This document shows, piece after piece, positions 8,879 through 22,721 of a DNA stretch of 64,000 nucleotides; the stretch's first letter is position 1; each line of letters begins with the position of its first letter. A program made the position numbers and the translations under genes. Under the pieces are notes generated by a model. It made no database searches. It saw nothing but the letters and a program-made list of their open reading frames with translations, and was not told where the DNA came from. Location of the stretch: positions 2,790,001 to 2,854,000 of the forward strand of contig NZ_CP092362.2 of the NCBI RefSeq assembly GCF_022370635.2, in the 5' to 3' direction. Source of the stretch: Mycolicibacterium crocinum. GTDB lineage: Bacteria; Actinomycetota; Actinomycetes; Mycobacteriales; Mycobacteriaceae.

Positions 8879-10167
8879 GCGTGGTGATCCGCGGTGTGCG
8901 GCTCTACGGCGAGGGTGATGAGGTCGACGTGCTGGTCGCCGACGGGCAGATCGCCGAGATCGGACCCAAGCTTGCGGTGCCCGATGACGCCGACGTGATC
9001 GACGCCACCGGACAGGTGTTGCTGCCAGGGTTCGTCGACCTGCACACCCATCTGCGCGAGCCTGGCCGCGAATACGCCGAGGATATCGAAACCGGCTCGG
9101 CCGCAGCCGCTCTGGGTGGCTACACCGCGGTGTTCGCGATGGCCAACACCGATCCGGTGGCCGACAGCCCGGTGGTGACCGACCACGTGTGGCGCCGCGG
9201 TCAGCAGGTCGGCCTGGTCGACGTGCACCCGGTCGGCGCGGTGACGGTGGGGCTGGAAGGCAAGCAGCTCACCGAGATGGGCCTGATGGCCGCCGGTGTG
9301 GCGCAGGTGAAGATGTTCTCCGACGACGGCATTTGCGTGCACGACCCGCTGGTGATGCGCCGCGCACTGGAGTACGCCACCGGCCTCGGTGTGCTGATCG
9401 CCCAGCACGCCGAGGAGCCGCGGCTGACGGTCGGCGCTGTTGCGCACGAGGGCCCCAACGCCGCGCGGCTCGGGCTGGCCGGCTGGCCGCGGGCCGCCGA
9501 GGAGTCGATCGTCGCCCGCGACGCCCTGCTGGCCCGCGACGCCGGTGCCCGTGTGCACATCTGTCATGCCTCGACCGCCGGAACCGTCGAGCTGATCAAA
9601 TGGGCCAAGGGACAGGGCATTTCGATCACCGCCGAGGTGACTCCACATCATCTGCTGCTCGACGACACCCGGCTGGCCACCTACGACGGCGTGAACCGGG
9701 TGAACCCGCCGCTGCGCGAGGCCACCGATGCCCAGGCCCTGCGACAGGCGCTGGCCGATGGAGTGCTGGACTGCGTGGCCACCGATCACGCGCCGCACGC
9801 CGAGCACGAGAAGTGCTGCGAGTTCACCCGGGCGCGGCCCGGCATGCTCGGGCTTCAGACCGCGCTGTCGGTGGTCGTCGAGACGATGGTGCAGACCGGT
9901 CTGCTGGATTGGCGCGGTGTCGCGCGGGTGATGAGCGAAAACCCGGCCCGCATCGTCGGGTTGGACGATCAGGGCCGCCCGTTGGAGGTGGGCGAGCCGG
10001 CCAACCTCGTCGTCGTCGACCCCGACGCCACCTGGGTGGTCGACGGCACCGAGCTGGCCAGCCGCTCGGCCAACACCCCGTTCGCGGCGATGACGTTGCC
10101 CGCGACGGTCACTGCCACGCTGCTGCGCGGAATCGTGACGGCGCGGGATGGGAAGAGCCCCGCATGA
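8875..10167 (+). CDS. pyrC: Dihydroorotase
   Basis: 430 residues; cyclises carbamoyl-aspartate to dihydroorotate. The amidohydrolase metal site is visible: [10 protein letters not shown] with H57 and H59, then [16 protein letters not shown] and the catalytic Asp in [16 protein letters not shown] replaces the carboxylated lysine region, as in type I bacterial enzymes. Start ATG 8875 in ATGA overlap with pyrB; stop in ATGA overlap with the next gene. All residues expected for activity are present, so it should be an active enzyme rather than a silent homologue. Confidence 0.97.
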   Translation: MSVVIRGVRLYGEGDEVDVLVADGQIAEIGPKLAVPDDADVIDATGQVLLPGFVDLHTHLREPGREYAEDIETGSAAAALGGYTAVFAMANTDPVADSPVVTDHVWRRGQQVGLVDVHPVGAVTVGLEGKQLTEMGLMAAGVAQVKMFSDDGICVHDPLVMRRALEYATGLGVLIAQHAEEPRLTVGAVAHEGPNAARLGLAGWPRAAEESIVARDALLARDAGARVHICHASTAGTVELIKWAKGQGISITAEVTPHHLLLDDTRLATYDGVNRVNPPLREATDAQALRQALADGVLDCVATDHAPHAEHEKCCEFTRARPGMLGLQTALSVVVETMVQTGLLDWRGVARVMSENPARIVGLDDQGRPLEVGEPANLVVVDPDATWVVDGTELASRSANTPFAAMTLPATVTATLLRGIVTARDGKSPA

Positions 10168-10694
10168 ATACCGGTACGGCGATCGGCTCGTTCGTCTTCG
10201 CGTTCGTGATCGTCGTCATCATCGGCGTGCTGATCGGCCGGATGCTGCGCGGCTGGAAGCAGCGGGCCCGTCGGCAACACGACCTGCTGGGCGAACTGCC
10301 CGCGCTGCCCGATCTGCTCGGTTCGGCCACCGTCGCGCCGACTCGGGGCCTCTATGTGGGCAGCACGCTGGCGCCAAATTGGCTGGAACGCATCGCCGCC
10401 GGCGACCTAGGCTATCGGTCGAAGGCGGTGTTGACCCGCTATCCCGAGGGCATCCTGCTCGAGCGTTCCGGCGCGACCCCGATCTGGATCCCGCAGGATG
10501 CCATCACCGCCATCCGTACCGAGCGCGGACTGGCCGGGAAAGTCATTCCCGGTGGCCGGAACAAAACCGATTCGCCGGCAGGCATTTTGGCGATCCGGTG
10601 GCGGCTGCCGTCAGGCACTGAGATTGATACGGGTTTTCGCGGTGACGACCGCCGCGACTACGCCCGGTGGACGACAACAGGAGAAGCAGCGTGA
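10164..10694 (+). CDS. Rv1382-like membrane-anchored PH-like protein
   Basis: 176 residues. One N-terminal transmembrane helix (about 8-28, [15 protein letters not shown]) is followed by a soluble beta-rich region ([17 protein letters not shown] to [14 protein letters not shown]) resembling a bacterial PH-like domain. It sits between pyrC and carA exactly as Rv1382 does in M. tuberculosis, with ATGA and GTGA overlaps on both sides, so it is cotranscribed with the pyr genes. No catalytic motif is seen; its role in pyrimidine synthesis, if any, is unknown. Confidence 0.85.
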   Translation: MNTGTAIGSFVFAFVIVVIIGVLIGRMLRGWKQRARRQHDLLGELPALPDLLGSATVAPTRGLYVGSTLAPNWLERIAAGDLGYRSKAVLTRYPEGILLERSGATPIWIPQDAITAIRTERGLAGKVIPGGRNKTDSPAGILAIRWRLPSGTEIDTGFRGDDRRDYARWTTTGEAA

Positions 10695-11812
10695 CGGGTA
10701 AAGCCCATCTGGTGTTGGAGGACGGGCGGGTCTACACCGGCACCGAGTTCGGCGCCGTCGGAGAGACTCTCGGCGAGGCGGTGTTCTCCACCGGGATGTC
10801 CGGCTATCAGGAGACGTTGACCGACCCCAGCTACCACCGGCAGATCGTGGTGGCCACCGCCCCGCAGATCGGCAACACCGGCTGGAACCACGAGGACGCC
10901 GAAAGCCGTGGCGACAAGATCTGGGTGGCGGGCTACGTCGTGCGCGACCCGTCGCCGCGCGCGTCGAACTGGCGGGCCACCGGCACCCTGGACGACGAAC
11001 TCAAGCGGCAGGGCATCGTCGGGATTGCCGGCATCGACACCCGTGCGGTGGTGCGCCACCTGCGCAGCCAGGGCTCGATGAAGGCCGGGGTGTTCTCCGG
11101 CTCCGCGCTCGGCGACACCGACGAGTTGCTGAGCCGGGTGCGCAACCAGCCCTCGATGCTGGGCGCCGACCTGGCCGGCCAGGTATCCACCGACGCCGTC
11201 TACACCGTGGAAGCCGAAGGGGCGCAACGGTTCACCGTCGCGGCAATCGACCTCGGCATCAAAACCAACACTCCACGCAACTTCGCCATGCGGGGCATAG
11301 CGACCCATGTGCTGCCCGCCAACGCGACGTTCGAGCAGATCCTCGACCTGCGCCCGGACGGGGTGTTCCTGTCCAACGGCCCCGGGGATCCGGCGACCGC
11401 CGACCACATCGTCGGGGTCACCCGTGAGGTGCTCGACGCCGGGATCCCGCTGTTCGGCATCTGCTTCGGCAACCAGATCCTGGGCCGGGCGCTGGGCCGT
11501 TCCACCTACAAGATGGTGTTCGGCCACCGCGGCATCAACGTGCCCGTGATCGACCATCAGACCGGCACCGTCGCGATCACCGCCCAGAACCACGGCTTCG
11601 CGTTGGAAGGCGAAGCGGGCGAGGTCTTCGACACCGACTTCGGCCAGGCCATCGTCAGTCACACCTGCGCCAACGACGGTGTCGTCGAGGGCATCAAACT
11701 CGTTGACGGACGGGCCTTCTCGGTGCAATACCACCCGGAGGCTGCGGCCGGCCCACATGATGCGAACTACCTGTTCGACCAATTCATCGACCTGATGGCG
11801 GGGGAGAAGTAG
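10691..11812 (+). CDS. carA: Carbamoyl-phosphate synthase small subunit
   Basis: 373 residues; glutaminase that feeds ammonia to CarB. The N-terminal domain ([23 protein letters not shown]) precedes a class I glutamine amidotransferase with nucleophile C258 (FGICFGNQ), H348 and E350 (YHPEAAAG). GTG 10691 in a GTGA overlap, preceded by AGGAGAAG at 10679-10686, is chosen over the in-frame GTG at 10667. carB starts on the very next base after the TAG stop. Confidence 0.97.
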   Translation: MTGKAHLVLEDGRVYTGTEFGAVGETLGEAVFSTGMSGYQETLTDPSYHRQIVVATAPQIGNTGWNHEDAESRGDKIWVAGYVVRDPSPRASNWRATGTLDDELKRQGIVGIAGIDTRAVVRHLRSQGSMKAGVFSGSALGDTDELLSRVRNQPSMLGADLAGQVSTDAVYTVEAEGAQRFTVAAIDLGIKTNTPRNFAMRGIATHVLPANATFEQILDLRPDGVFLSNGPGDPATADHIVGVTREVLDAGIPLFGICFGNQILGRALGRSTYKMVFGHRGINVPVIDHQTGTVAITAQNHGFALEGEAGEVFDTDFGQAIVSHTCANDGVVEGIKLVDGRAFSVQYHPEAAAGPHDANYLFDQFIDLMAGEK

Positions 11813-15146
<3,334 letters not shown>

Positions 15147-15154
<8 letters not shown>

Positions 15155-15968
15155 GGCGTTCGGCGTCCGGCTGGCTGCGGCCATCGCCGAGCGTGGTCCG
15201 CTGTGCCTGGGCATCGACCCGCACCCGGAACTGCTGCGTGCCTGGGATCTGCCGGTCAGTGCCGACGGTCTGGCCCGGTTCAGCGAGATCTGCGTGCAGG
15301 CCTACGCCGGCTTCGCGATCGTCAAGCCGCAGGTGGCGTTCTTCGAGGCTTACGGCTCGGCGGGTTTCGCGGTGCTCGAAACCACTACGGCCGCACTGCG
15401 AGAAGCCGGCGTGCTGGTGCTCGCCGACGCCAAGCGCGGCGACATCGGGTCGACAATGGCGGCCTATGCCCAGGCGTGGGCCGGTGACGGACCACTGGCC
15501 GCCGACGCCGTCACCGCGTCGCCGTATCTCGGATTCGGCTCGCTGCAGCCACTTTTGGAGCTCGCCGCCGCAAACGGGCGGGGAGTGTTCGTATTGGCGG
15601 CGACATCCAATCCGGAAGGCGCATCGGTCCAGCGGGCAGTAGCGGGGGAGCGGACCGTCGCGCAATCGATCGTCGACGACGCCGCCGCGATCAATCGGGC
15701 CTATCCCGCCCGGCCGGGTTCGGTCGGCGTCGTCGTCGGCGCCACGTTGGACGTGGTGCCCGATCTCAGCGGGCTCGGTGGACCGGTGCTGGTGCCCGGG
15801 GTCGGTGCCCAGGGTGGGCGCCCCGAGGCGCTCGGTGGTCTCGGGGGCGCCCGGCCCGGCCAACTGCTGCCCGCGGTGTCCCGCGAGGTATTGCGTGCAG
15901 GCCCGGATGTCGCCGCGATCCGGGCGGCAGCCGAGCGACTGCGCGACGCGGTCGCCTACCTCGGGTAG
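15147..15968 (+). CDS. pyrF: Orotidine 5'-phosphate decarboxylase
   Basis: 273 residues, the longer mycobacterial/Myxococcus type. It decarboxylates OMP to UMP, the last step of the pathway. [11 protein letters not shown] and the catalytic lysine motif [11 protein letters not shown] are present; PGVGAQGG is the phosphate-binding loop. It is the last gene of the pyr operon, ending one base from the convergent secreted-protein gene. pyrD and pyrE are not in the window. Confidence 0.97.
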
Positions 15969-15969
15969 C

Positions 15970-16395
15970 TCACAGCGGGATCCACACCCCGAAGAGCCAG
16001 AACCCCCAAGCCTGATAGCCCTGGTCGAACACCGGGCTCACCCAGTTGCCGTTGTAGTTGAACGGCTGGTGATCCCATCTCCCCTGGTCGATGCCGCGCC
16101 AGCCCAGGTCGGGCGGCGGCGGCCCGGGACGCCAGCCGCGGTCGTCGTCGCCGCGCCATTGCGGCCCGCCAGGCCCGTCACCAGGGCCGCCGCGCCAGTC
16201 GGCCGGACCAGGACCACGGCGGTCGCCTCCCGGTCCGTTAGGCCCGCGCTGGCCCGGTCCCTGGCAGCCCTGGAATCCGCACTGGCCTGGGCCGGGGCCG
16301 GGATCGGCCAGGGCAGGAGCCGCCCCCACCGTCAGTCCCGCGATAGTGATCCCGGCCGCCAACGCGGCAACCCGGGTCGAATGAGTGATGGACAT
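15970..16395 (-). CDS. Secreted Pro/Gly/Arg-rich protein
   Basis: 141 residues. A Sec signal peptide (residues 1-31, hydrophobic VAALAAGITIAGLTVGAAPALA with an ALA-D cleavage site) leads to a low-complexity Pro/Gly/Arg region (33-95) and a C-terminal aromatic segment (WDHQPFNYNGNWVSPVFDQ). The last part resembles small exported mycobacterial proteins of unknown function. AAGGGAC upstream of ATG 16395 supports the start. It converges on pyrF with one base between stops. Confidence 0.78.
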   Translation of the reverse strand: MSITHSTRVAALAAGITIAGLTVGAAPALADPGPGPGQCGFQGCQGPGQRGPNGPGGDRRGPGPADWRGGPGDGPGGPQWRGDDDRGWRPGPPPPDLGWRGIDQGRWDHQPFNYNGNWVSPVFDQGYQAWGFWLFGVWIPL

Positions 16396-16864
16396 GGCAC
16401 GTCCCTTCGAGGTTCGAACAACTCGGCTGAACCCCCGACATTGGCCACGTTAGGTAGTGGGGCTATGCAAAATCTTTTGCCCAGCTGTGCGTGCGCTAAG
16501 TGGTCGCTCAGGGTCGCTTCGACACGCCCGACACGCCGCGACCTGCCTGTGAGGTGAAATTTGGCCCGGCCGCACCCGGGTGGCGCGACGGGAGGTCACG
16601 GGCGAATCACGCATGCCAGCTGAACATGCAGGTAGGACGGCATTTTCCGAACTGATCGCGAAGATCCGCGCGTCGCCGCCGGGGCTGCGGACGGCTGTCC
16701 CGACAGGTGTCCGGACAACATGATCTTGGGCCATATCCTGCGGCTTTGCACCGGTAAGCAGGGGGTGGGGTTAGATTTCGTCAGAGAGCGTGGGTACGGT
16801 CGCTGTCGCTGGCTGAAGTACCCGGCCCAGGCAAAACAATGATGGTGATGAGACGGAGGAACCC
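16396..16864. other. 469-bp divergent intergenic region before mihF
   Basis: No coding frame with support is seen. It must hold the promoters of the secreted-protein gene and of mihF. A perfect 6-2-6 palindrome, GCAAAATCTTTTGC, lies at 16467-16480. TAGATT at 16772-16777 is a plausible mihF -10, though the nearest TTGCAC (16746) is 20 bp away, longer than usual. A ribosome binding site GGAGG precedes mihF at 16855-16859. Confidence 0.5.
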
Positions 16865-17185
16865 GTGGCCCTTCCCCAGTTGACCGACGAGCAGCGCGCA
16901 GCCGCGTTGGAGAAGGCTGCTGCCGCGCGTCGCGCACGAGCTGAGCTCAAGGATCGGCTCAAGCGTGGTGGCACCAACCTCAAGCAGGTGCTCAAGGACG
17001 CTGAGACCGACGAGGTCCTCGGCAAGATGAAGGTTTCCGCGCTGCTGGAAGCCCTGCCCAAGGTTGGCAAGGTCAAGGCGCAGGAAATCATGACCGAGCT
17101 GGAGATCGCCCCGACGCGCCGCCTGCGTGGCCTCGGCGATCGGCAGCGCAAGGCACTGCTGGAAAAGTTCGACTTCACCGCCTAG
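16865..17185 (+). CDS. mihF: Integration host factor mIHF
   Basis: 106 residues, the size of the experimentally studied short mycobacterial mIHF. A basic N-terminal helix (LEKAAAARRARAELKDRLKRG) precedes a helix-two-turn-helix region (LLEALPKVGKVKAQEIMTELEI) that binds DNA and stimulates phage L5 integrase; it is an essential nucleoid protein in mycobacteria. Start GTG 16865 has GGAGG 6 nt upstream. gmk starts on the base after its stop, so they are cotranscribed. Confidence 0.96.
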   Translation: MALPQLTDEQRAAALEKAAAARRARAELKDRLKRGGTNLKQVLKDAETDEVLGKMKVSALLEALPKVGKVKAQEIMTELEIAPTRRLRGLGDRQRKALLEKFDFTA

Positions 17186-17809
17186 GTGGACGCCGGCGGA
17201 GGGCCGGACAGCGCGGGCGATTCGCCCGACCACCGCGGCTATGGCCGAGTGGTGGTGCTGTCCGGGCCATCGGCGGTAGGAAAGTCGACGGTCGTCCGCC
17301 GCCTGCGCGAGCAGCTGCCCGACCTGCACTTCAGTGTGTCGGCCACCACCCGGGCCCCGCGCCCGGGTGAGGTGGACGGCGTCGACTACCACTTCGTCAC
17401 AGCCGAGCAGTTCCAGCACCTGATCGACCGCGGTGACCTGCTCGAATGGGCAGACATCCACGGCGGCCTCCACCGATCCGGCACGCTGGCCGCGCCGGTG
17501 GCCGAGGCCGCGGCGGCGGGACATCCGGTGCTGATCGAGGTCGACCTGGCCGGCGCCGAGGCCGTCAAACGGGCGATGCCCGAGGCTTTGTCGGTGTTCC
17601 TCGCACCGCCCAGCTGGGAGGCGCTCGAGCAGCGGCTGGCCGGCCGGGGCACCGAAACCCACGAGCAAGTTGAGCGTCGCCTGGCCACCGCCCGTGCTGA
17701 GCTCGCAGCTCAGGACCGGTTCGACGTCGTCGTCGTGAACAGTCAATTGGAGTCGGCCTGCGCCGAATTGGTATCCTTGCTGGTGGGCTCGAGAAATTTG
17801 GACAGCTGA
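17186..17809 (+). CDS. gmk: Guanylate kinase
   Basis: 207 residues; phosphorylates GMP to GDP. The P-loop GPSAVGKST is at about residues 27-35. The GMP-binding region [18 protein letters not shown] follows, with the lid [17 protein letters not shown] near 150. GTG 17186 directly abuts the mihF stop. The first 20 residues are a short acidic extension before the kinase core, as in other mycobacterial enzymes. Confidence 0.97.
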   Translation: MDAGGGPDSAGDSPDHRGYGRVVVLSGPSAVGKSTVVRRLREQLPDLHFSVSATTRAPRPGEVDGVDYHFVTAEQFQHLIDRGDLLEWADIHGGLHRSGTLAAPVAEAAAAGHPVLIEVDLAGAEAVKRAMPEALSVFLAPPSWEALEQRLAGRGTETHEQVERRLATARAELAAQDRFDVVVVNSQLESACAELVSLLVGSRNLDS

Positions 17810-17892
17810 AGGCCCCAAAGCCGGCGTGAGACGTCGATAACCCGCCGCACACACCGAATCAGACACATACATCCGCCAGGAAGAAGTTCTAC

Positions 17893-18195
17893 GTGACGCA
17901 AGCCAGCACGGATCACTACGATCCGGCCCCGGGTGCCGCAACCGCCTATGACACGCCCTTGGGCATCACCAACCCGCCCATCGACGAGTTGCTGGACCGG
18001 GTGTCGAGCAAGTACGCGCTGGTGATCTACGCGGCCAAGCGCGCCCGCCAGATCAACGACTACTACAACCAGCTCGGCGACGGCATCCTCGAATACGTCG
18101 GCCCGCTGGTCGAGCCTGGCCTGCAGGAGAAGCCGCTGTCGATCTCGATGCGCGAGATCCACGGTGACCTGCTCGAGCACACCGAAGGCGAGTAG
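17893..18195 (+). CDS. rpoZ: RNA polymerase omega subunit
   Basis: 100 residues; assembles and stabilises beta' in RNA polymerase. The conserved core [26 protein letters not shown] (about 32-57) is the omega signature, and the C-terminal [12 protein letters not shown] is typical of mycobacteria. Start GTG 17893 is preceded by AGGAAGAAG. The gap from gmk is 83 bp without an obvious terminator, so readthrough from gmk is likely. Confidence 0.97.
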   Translation: MTQASTDHYDPAPGAATAYDTPLGITNPPIDELLDRVSSKYALVIYAAKRARQINDYYNQLGDGILEYVGPLVEPGLQEKPLSISMREIHGDLLEHTEGE

Positions 18196-18216
18196 CCCAC
18201 CAGCCGGGGCTCATTG

Positions 18217-19461
18217 ATGAACCGCAAGCGGATCATCGTCGGCGTCGCCGGGGGCATCGCCGCGTACAAGGCGTGCTCGGTCATCCGCCAGCTCAGCGAG
18301 GCCGGCCACGAGGTCCGCGTCATCCCCACCGAATCGGCATTGCGATTCGTCGGCGCCGCGACCTTCGAGGCGCTGTCCGGGCATCCTGTCCGCACCGGCG
18401 TGTTCGAAGACGTCGATGAAGTCCCGCACGTCCGGCTCGGCCAGGAAGCCGACCTCGTCGTCGTCGCGCCGGCCACCGCCGACCTGCTGGCCCGCGCCGT
18501 CGCCGGCCGCGCCGACGATCTGCTGACCGCGACGCTGCTGACGGCCCGCTGCCCGGTGCTGTTCGCGCCGGCCATGCACACCGAGATGTGGCTGCACCCG
18601 GCCACCGTCGCCAACGTCGAGACGCTGCGCACTCGCGGTGCGGTCGTGCTCGAACCGGCTTCCGGGCGCCTCACCGGCGCTGACACCGGCCCCGGGCGGC
18701 TGCCCGAGCCGGAAGAAATCACCACCTTCGCCGAGCTGCTGCTGGCCCGATCCGACGCGATGCCCTTCGACCTGAGCGGTGTCAAGCTGCTGGTGAGCGC
18801 GGGCGGCACCCGCGAGGCGATCGATCCGGTGCGCTTCATCGGCAACCGCAGCTCCGGCAAGCAGGGCTACGCGGTTGCCCGCGTCGCCGCTCAGCGCGGT
18901 GCCGACGTCACGTTGATCGCCGGCAACACCGCCGGACTCGCCGACCCGGCCGGAGTGCACGTCCTGCACATCACCTCCGCCGAGCAGCTGCACGAGGCGG
19001 TCACCAAGCACGCGCCGGATGCGCACGTGCTCGTGATGGCCGCCGCCGTCGCCGATTTCCGGCCCGCGCATGTGGCGACCAGCAAGATCAAGAAGAAGCC
19101 CGACGTCACCGAGGGGCCGACGATCGAACTGGTACGCACCGAGGACGTGCTGGCCGGGGCGGTCCGGCAGCGCACCGACGGGCAGCTGCCCAATATGCGG
19201 GCCATCGTCGGCTTCGCCGCCGAGACCGGTGACGCCAACGGGGATGTGCTGTTCCACGCCCGGGCCAAGCTGGCCCGCAAGGGCTGTGATCTCCTCGTCG
19301 TCAACGCGGTCGGCGAGGGTCGGGCGTTCGAAGTCGACAACAACGACGGATGGTTGCTGGGCGCCGACGGCACCGAGTCCGCGTTGGAACACGGGTCCAA
19401 GACGTTGATGGCAAGTCGTATCGTGGACGCGATCGCGACTCTCCTACGGCGCGAGGCCTAG
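18217..19461 (+). CDS. coaBC: Phosphopantothenoylcysteine synthetase/decarboxylase
   Basis: 414 residues, bifunctional enzyme of CoA synthesis (also called dfp). The N-terminal CoaC half is an HFCD flavoprotein ([18 protein letters not shown]; catalytic-loop region APAMHTEMW). The CoaB half from about residue 185 has [24 protein letters not shown] and the IKKKPD nucleotide-binding lysines. ATG 18217 is preferred to the adjacent TTG 18214. It lies 21 bp after rpoZ, the conserved mycobacterial arrangement. Confidence 0.96.
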   Translation: MNRKRIIVGVAGGIAAYKACSVIRQLSEAGHEVRVIPTESALRFVGAATFEALSGHPVRTGVFEDVDEVPHVRLGQEADLVVVAPATADLLARAVAGRADDLLTATLLTARCPVLFAPAMHTEMWLHPATVANVETLRTRGAVVLEPASGRLTGADTGPGRLPEPEEITTFAELLLARSDAMPFDLSGVKLLVSAGGTREAIDPVRFIGNRSSGKQGYAVARVAAQRGADVTLIAGNTAGLADPAGVHVLHITSAEQLHEAVTKHAPDAHVLVMAAAVADFRPAHVATSKIKKKPDVTEGPTIELVRTEDVLAGAVRQRTDGQLPNMRAIVGFAAETGDANGDVLFHARAKLARKGCDLLVVNAVGEGRAFEVDNNDGWLLGADGTESALEHGSKTLMASRIVDAIATLLRREA

Positions 19462-19579
19462 CTTCGCAATAAGAAGAAAAAGTGCGCATAAGCCTTGCGC
19501 GGAACGTACCGTGCCGGTTTGGTCTGTCAGGGGCGGAGATACGATTCGCCGAACTAAGTTTTTTGAAAGGAATGACACT

Positions 19580-20788
<1,209 letters not shown>

Positions 20789-20808
20789 CCGCCCGACCCA
20801 ATCTCTGC

Positions 20809-20870
20809 GCCCAAACCGACGTTTGGCAGGCGAAATGCGAGACCACGCCTGTAAAACGTCGGTTTCGGCG
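20809..20870 (+). repeat. 62-bp dispersed hairpin repeat, copy 1
   Basis: The 20-bp arms 20813-20832 and 20846-20865 or so are imperfect inverted repeats: AAACCGACGTTT and AAACGTCGGTTT with GCAGGCG/CGCCTGT inside. The whole 62 bp is matched without gaps, about 82% identical, by the reverse complement of 22992-23053. Strong secondary structure just after metK could also act as a transcription barrier. Confidence 0.8.
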
Positions 20871-20911
20871 TATGCATCTCACAAACGCCGACGCCGGAAC
20901 GTCTACGTGAT

Positions 20912-21394
20912 GTGAGAGCCAAACCGCCATTCGAGACCGTGGTGCGTGACCACGGCGGCAGCGTCTTTCGGGTCTGCTGCGCGATCGTGGGAGCGCACGA
21001 CGCCGACGATGCCTGGTCGGAAACATTTCTGGCGGCGCTGAAGGCCTACCCCGACCTCGCCGCGGACGCCAACCTCGAGGCCTGGCTGGTCACGATCGCG
21101 CACCACAAATCCGTCGACATCACCCGGGCCCGCGCTCGGCGGCCCGTCCCGACGGACACGGTCCCTGAGTGTCCGGGCCCCCGCACGGCCGACTTCGACG
21201 ACCTCACTGCAGCGGTCGAGGAATTGCCGCCCAAACAGAAGCACGCCGTGGCCTACCACTATCTCGCCGGCCTGCCCTACTCCGAGGTCGCCGGCATCCT
21301 CGGTGGCACTGCGGCCGCCGCCCGCCGCGCCGCCAGTGACGGCATCGCCACACTTCGACGTACCTACCTCGACATGAGAGGAGACACCCCATGA
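20912..21394 (+). CDS. ECF-type RNA polymerase sigma factor
   Basis: 160 residues. Region 2 (about 5-75) includes FETVVRDHGGSVFRVCCAIVG and the DDAWSETFLAAL and AWLVTIAHHKSVD helices. Region 4 (about 98-152) has LPPKQKHAVAYHYLAGLPYSEVAGILG followed by the recognition helix AAAARRAASDGIATLRR. No anti-sigma gene is adjacent; instead an Ogt gene overlaps by ATGA. It is likely to direct transcription of this alkylation-repair-like cassette, an inference from context. GTG 20912 is the best start seen, with no clear ribosome binding site. Confidence 0.88.
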   Translation: MRAKPPFETVVRDHGGSVFRVCCAIVGAHDADDAWSETFLAALKAYPDLAADANLEAWLVTIAHHKSVDITRARARRPVPTDTVPECPGPRTADFDDLTAAVEELPPKQKHAVAYHYLAGLPYSEVAGILGGTAAAARRAASDGIATLRRTYLDMRGDTP

Positions 21395-22005
21395 CCGACG
21401 ACAGCGACGCCATCATTCGCGATCTGGAGCGAATCACGCAGCCCGCCCCCGGGAAGCTGGCCGACTTGCATCAGCGGCTGGCCGCGGCGGCCCAGCGCGA
21501 GGGTGTGCTCGACATCGCCTACCGCGTGATCGACAGCCCGGTCGGGCCGCTCCTGCTGGCCGCCACGGAACACGGACTGCTGCGCGTCGCCTACCTCCGC
21601 GAGGACCACGACGCGGTGCTGGCGCAACTGGCCGAAAAGATAAGCCCCAGAATCCTTTACGCGGCAGACCGACTGGACCCGGCGGCACGCGAACTCGACG
21701 AGTACTTCGCCCGGACGCGCCGCAGCTTCGATCTGCGGCTGGACTGGCGGCTGGCCGACGGGTTCCGCAGCACCGTGCTGCACCACCTGCCCGAGATCGG
21801 CTACGGCCAGACCGCCAGTTACGCCACCGTCGCCGCGTTGGCGGGTAGTCCCAAAGCGGTCCGGGCTGTGGGAACGGCGTGTGCGAAAAACCCTCTGCCC
21901 GTTGTTGTTCCGTGCCACCGTGTGGTGCGCAGCGATGGCGCGATGGGCGGTTACCTGGGCGGGCCGGACGCCAAGCGCCTGCTGCTCGATCTGGAGGCTG
22001 CGTGA
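21391..22005 (+). CDS. Methylated-DNA--protein-cysteine methyltransferase with N-terminal extension
   Basis: 204 residues; transfers methyl groups from O6-methylguanine to its own cysteine. The C-terminal domain has GYGQTASYATVAAL, the arginine-finger helix KAVRAVGTA and active-site C175 in PCHRVV. Residues 45-115 are the usual N-terminal MGMT domain. Residues 1-40 (MTDDSDAIIRDLERITQPAP onward) are an extra helical charged extension not part of the Ogt core. Gene order suggests coupling to the sigma factor. Could be named ogt, but a canonical ogt probably exists elsewhere in the genome, so no symbol is given. Confidence 0.92.
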   Translation: MTDDSDAIIRDLERITQPAPGKLADLHQRLAAAAQREGVLDIAYRVIDSPVGPLLLAATEHGLLRVAYLREDHDAVLAQLAEKISPRILYAADRLDPAARELDEYFARTRRSFDLRLDWRLADGFRSTVLHHLPEIGYGQTASYATVAALAGSPKAVRAVGTACAKNPLPVVVPCHRVVRSDGAMGGYLGGPDAKRLLLDLEAA

Positions 22006-22721
22006 TGACCGGCGTCGCGTACGACCAACGCGTCGCCGCCACCGACTGGGACGCGGTCGCCACCGAACTGGAAACTCTCGGTGGCGCACTGACCGGCCCG
22101 CTGCTCAGCCCCGGCGAGACCGCGGAACTGGCGGCGATCTATCCGGAGGACAACCGGTTCCGGTCCACCATCGACATGGCCCGCTACCGCTTCGGCGAAG
22201 GTCAGTACCGGTACTTCGCCCGGCCGTACCCGCAGGCGGTGGCCGAACTCAAGCACGCGCTGTATCCGCGGCTGCTGCCGATCGCCCGGGATTGGTGGCG
22301 CAAACTGCGTCGCGACCCGCCCTGGCCCGACAGCCTCGACGAGTGGCTGGACATCTGCCATCGCGCCGGGCAGACCAGAACCACCGCGCTGATGCTCAAG
22401 TACACGGCCGGTGGATGGTGTGCCCTGCACCAGGATCTCTACGGCGAGTTGGTCTTTCCGCTACAGGTCGTCATCAATCTGACCCGGCCGGACATTGATT
22501 ACACCGGAGGTGAATTTCTGCTGTACGAGCAGCGTCCGCGCGCCCAGTCCCGCGGTACGGCGATCTCCATACCGCACGGGCACGGGCTGGTGATCACCAC
22601 CCGCGAGCGGCCGGTGCTGTCCAAGCGTGGCTGGGCGGCCGGCCCGGTCCGTCACGGGGTGTCCACTCTGCACACCGGATCGCGCATGACGCTCGGGCTG
22701 ATCTTCCACGACGCGTCGTGA
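22005..22721 (+). CDS. 2-oxoglutarate/Fe(II)-dependent oxygenase
   Basis: 238 residues. The Fe(II) triad is visible as H142-x-D144 (ALHQDLYG) and distal H217 (VRHGVSTLH); R227 (GSRMTLGLIFH) fits the 2-oxoglutarate anchor. The fold resembles prolyl-hydroxylase/AlkB-like proteins but is not a canonical AlkB by motif. In context it may oxidatively reverse alkyl lesions or modify protein/RNA; the substrate is not known. TGATG overlap with the Ogt gene and GTGA overlap with the next gene show tight coupling. Confidence 0.85.
   Translation: MTGVAYDQRVAATDWDAVATELETLGGALTGPLLSPGETAELAAIYPEDNRFRSTIDMARYRFGEGQYRYFARPYPQAVAELKHALYPRLLPIARDWWRKLRRDPPWPDSLDEWLDICHRAGQTRTTALMLKYTAGGWCALHQDLYGELVFPLQVVINLTRPDIDYTGGEFLLYEQRPRAQSRGTAISIPHGHGLVITTRERPVLSKRGWAAGPVRHGVSTLHTGSRMTLGLIFHDAS

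Noticed and set aside
19462..19579. SAM riboswitch before metK
   Set aside because: 118 bp only, and no arrangement matching SAM-I/SAM-II/SAM-IV cores could be recognised by eye.
20871..20911. ECF-type autoregulatory promoter (GGAAC ... CGTC) before the sigma gene
   Set aside because: GGAAC and CGTC are present but almost adjacent rather than about 16 bp apart, so they cannot serve as -35 and -10.
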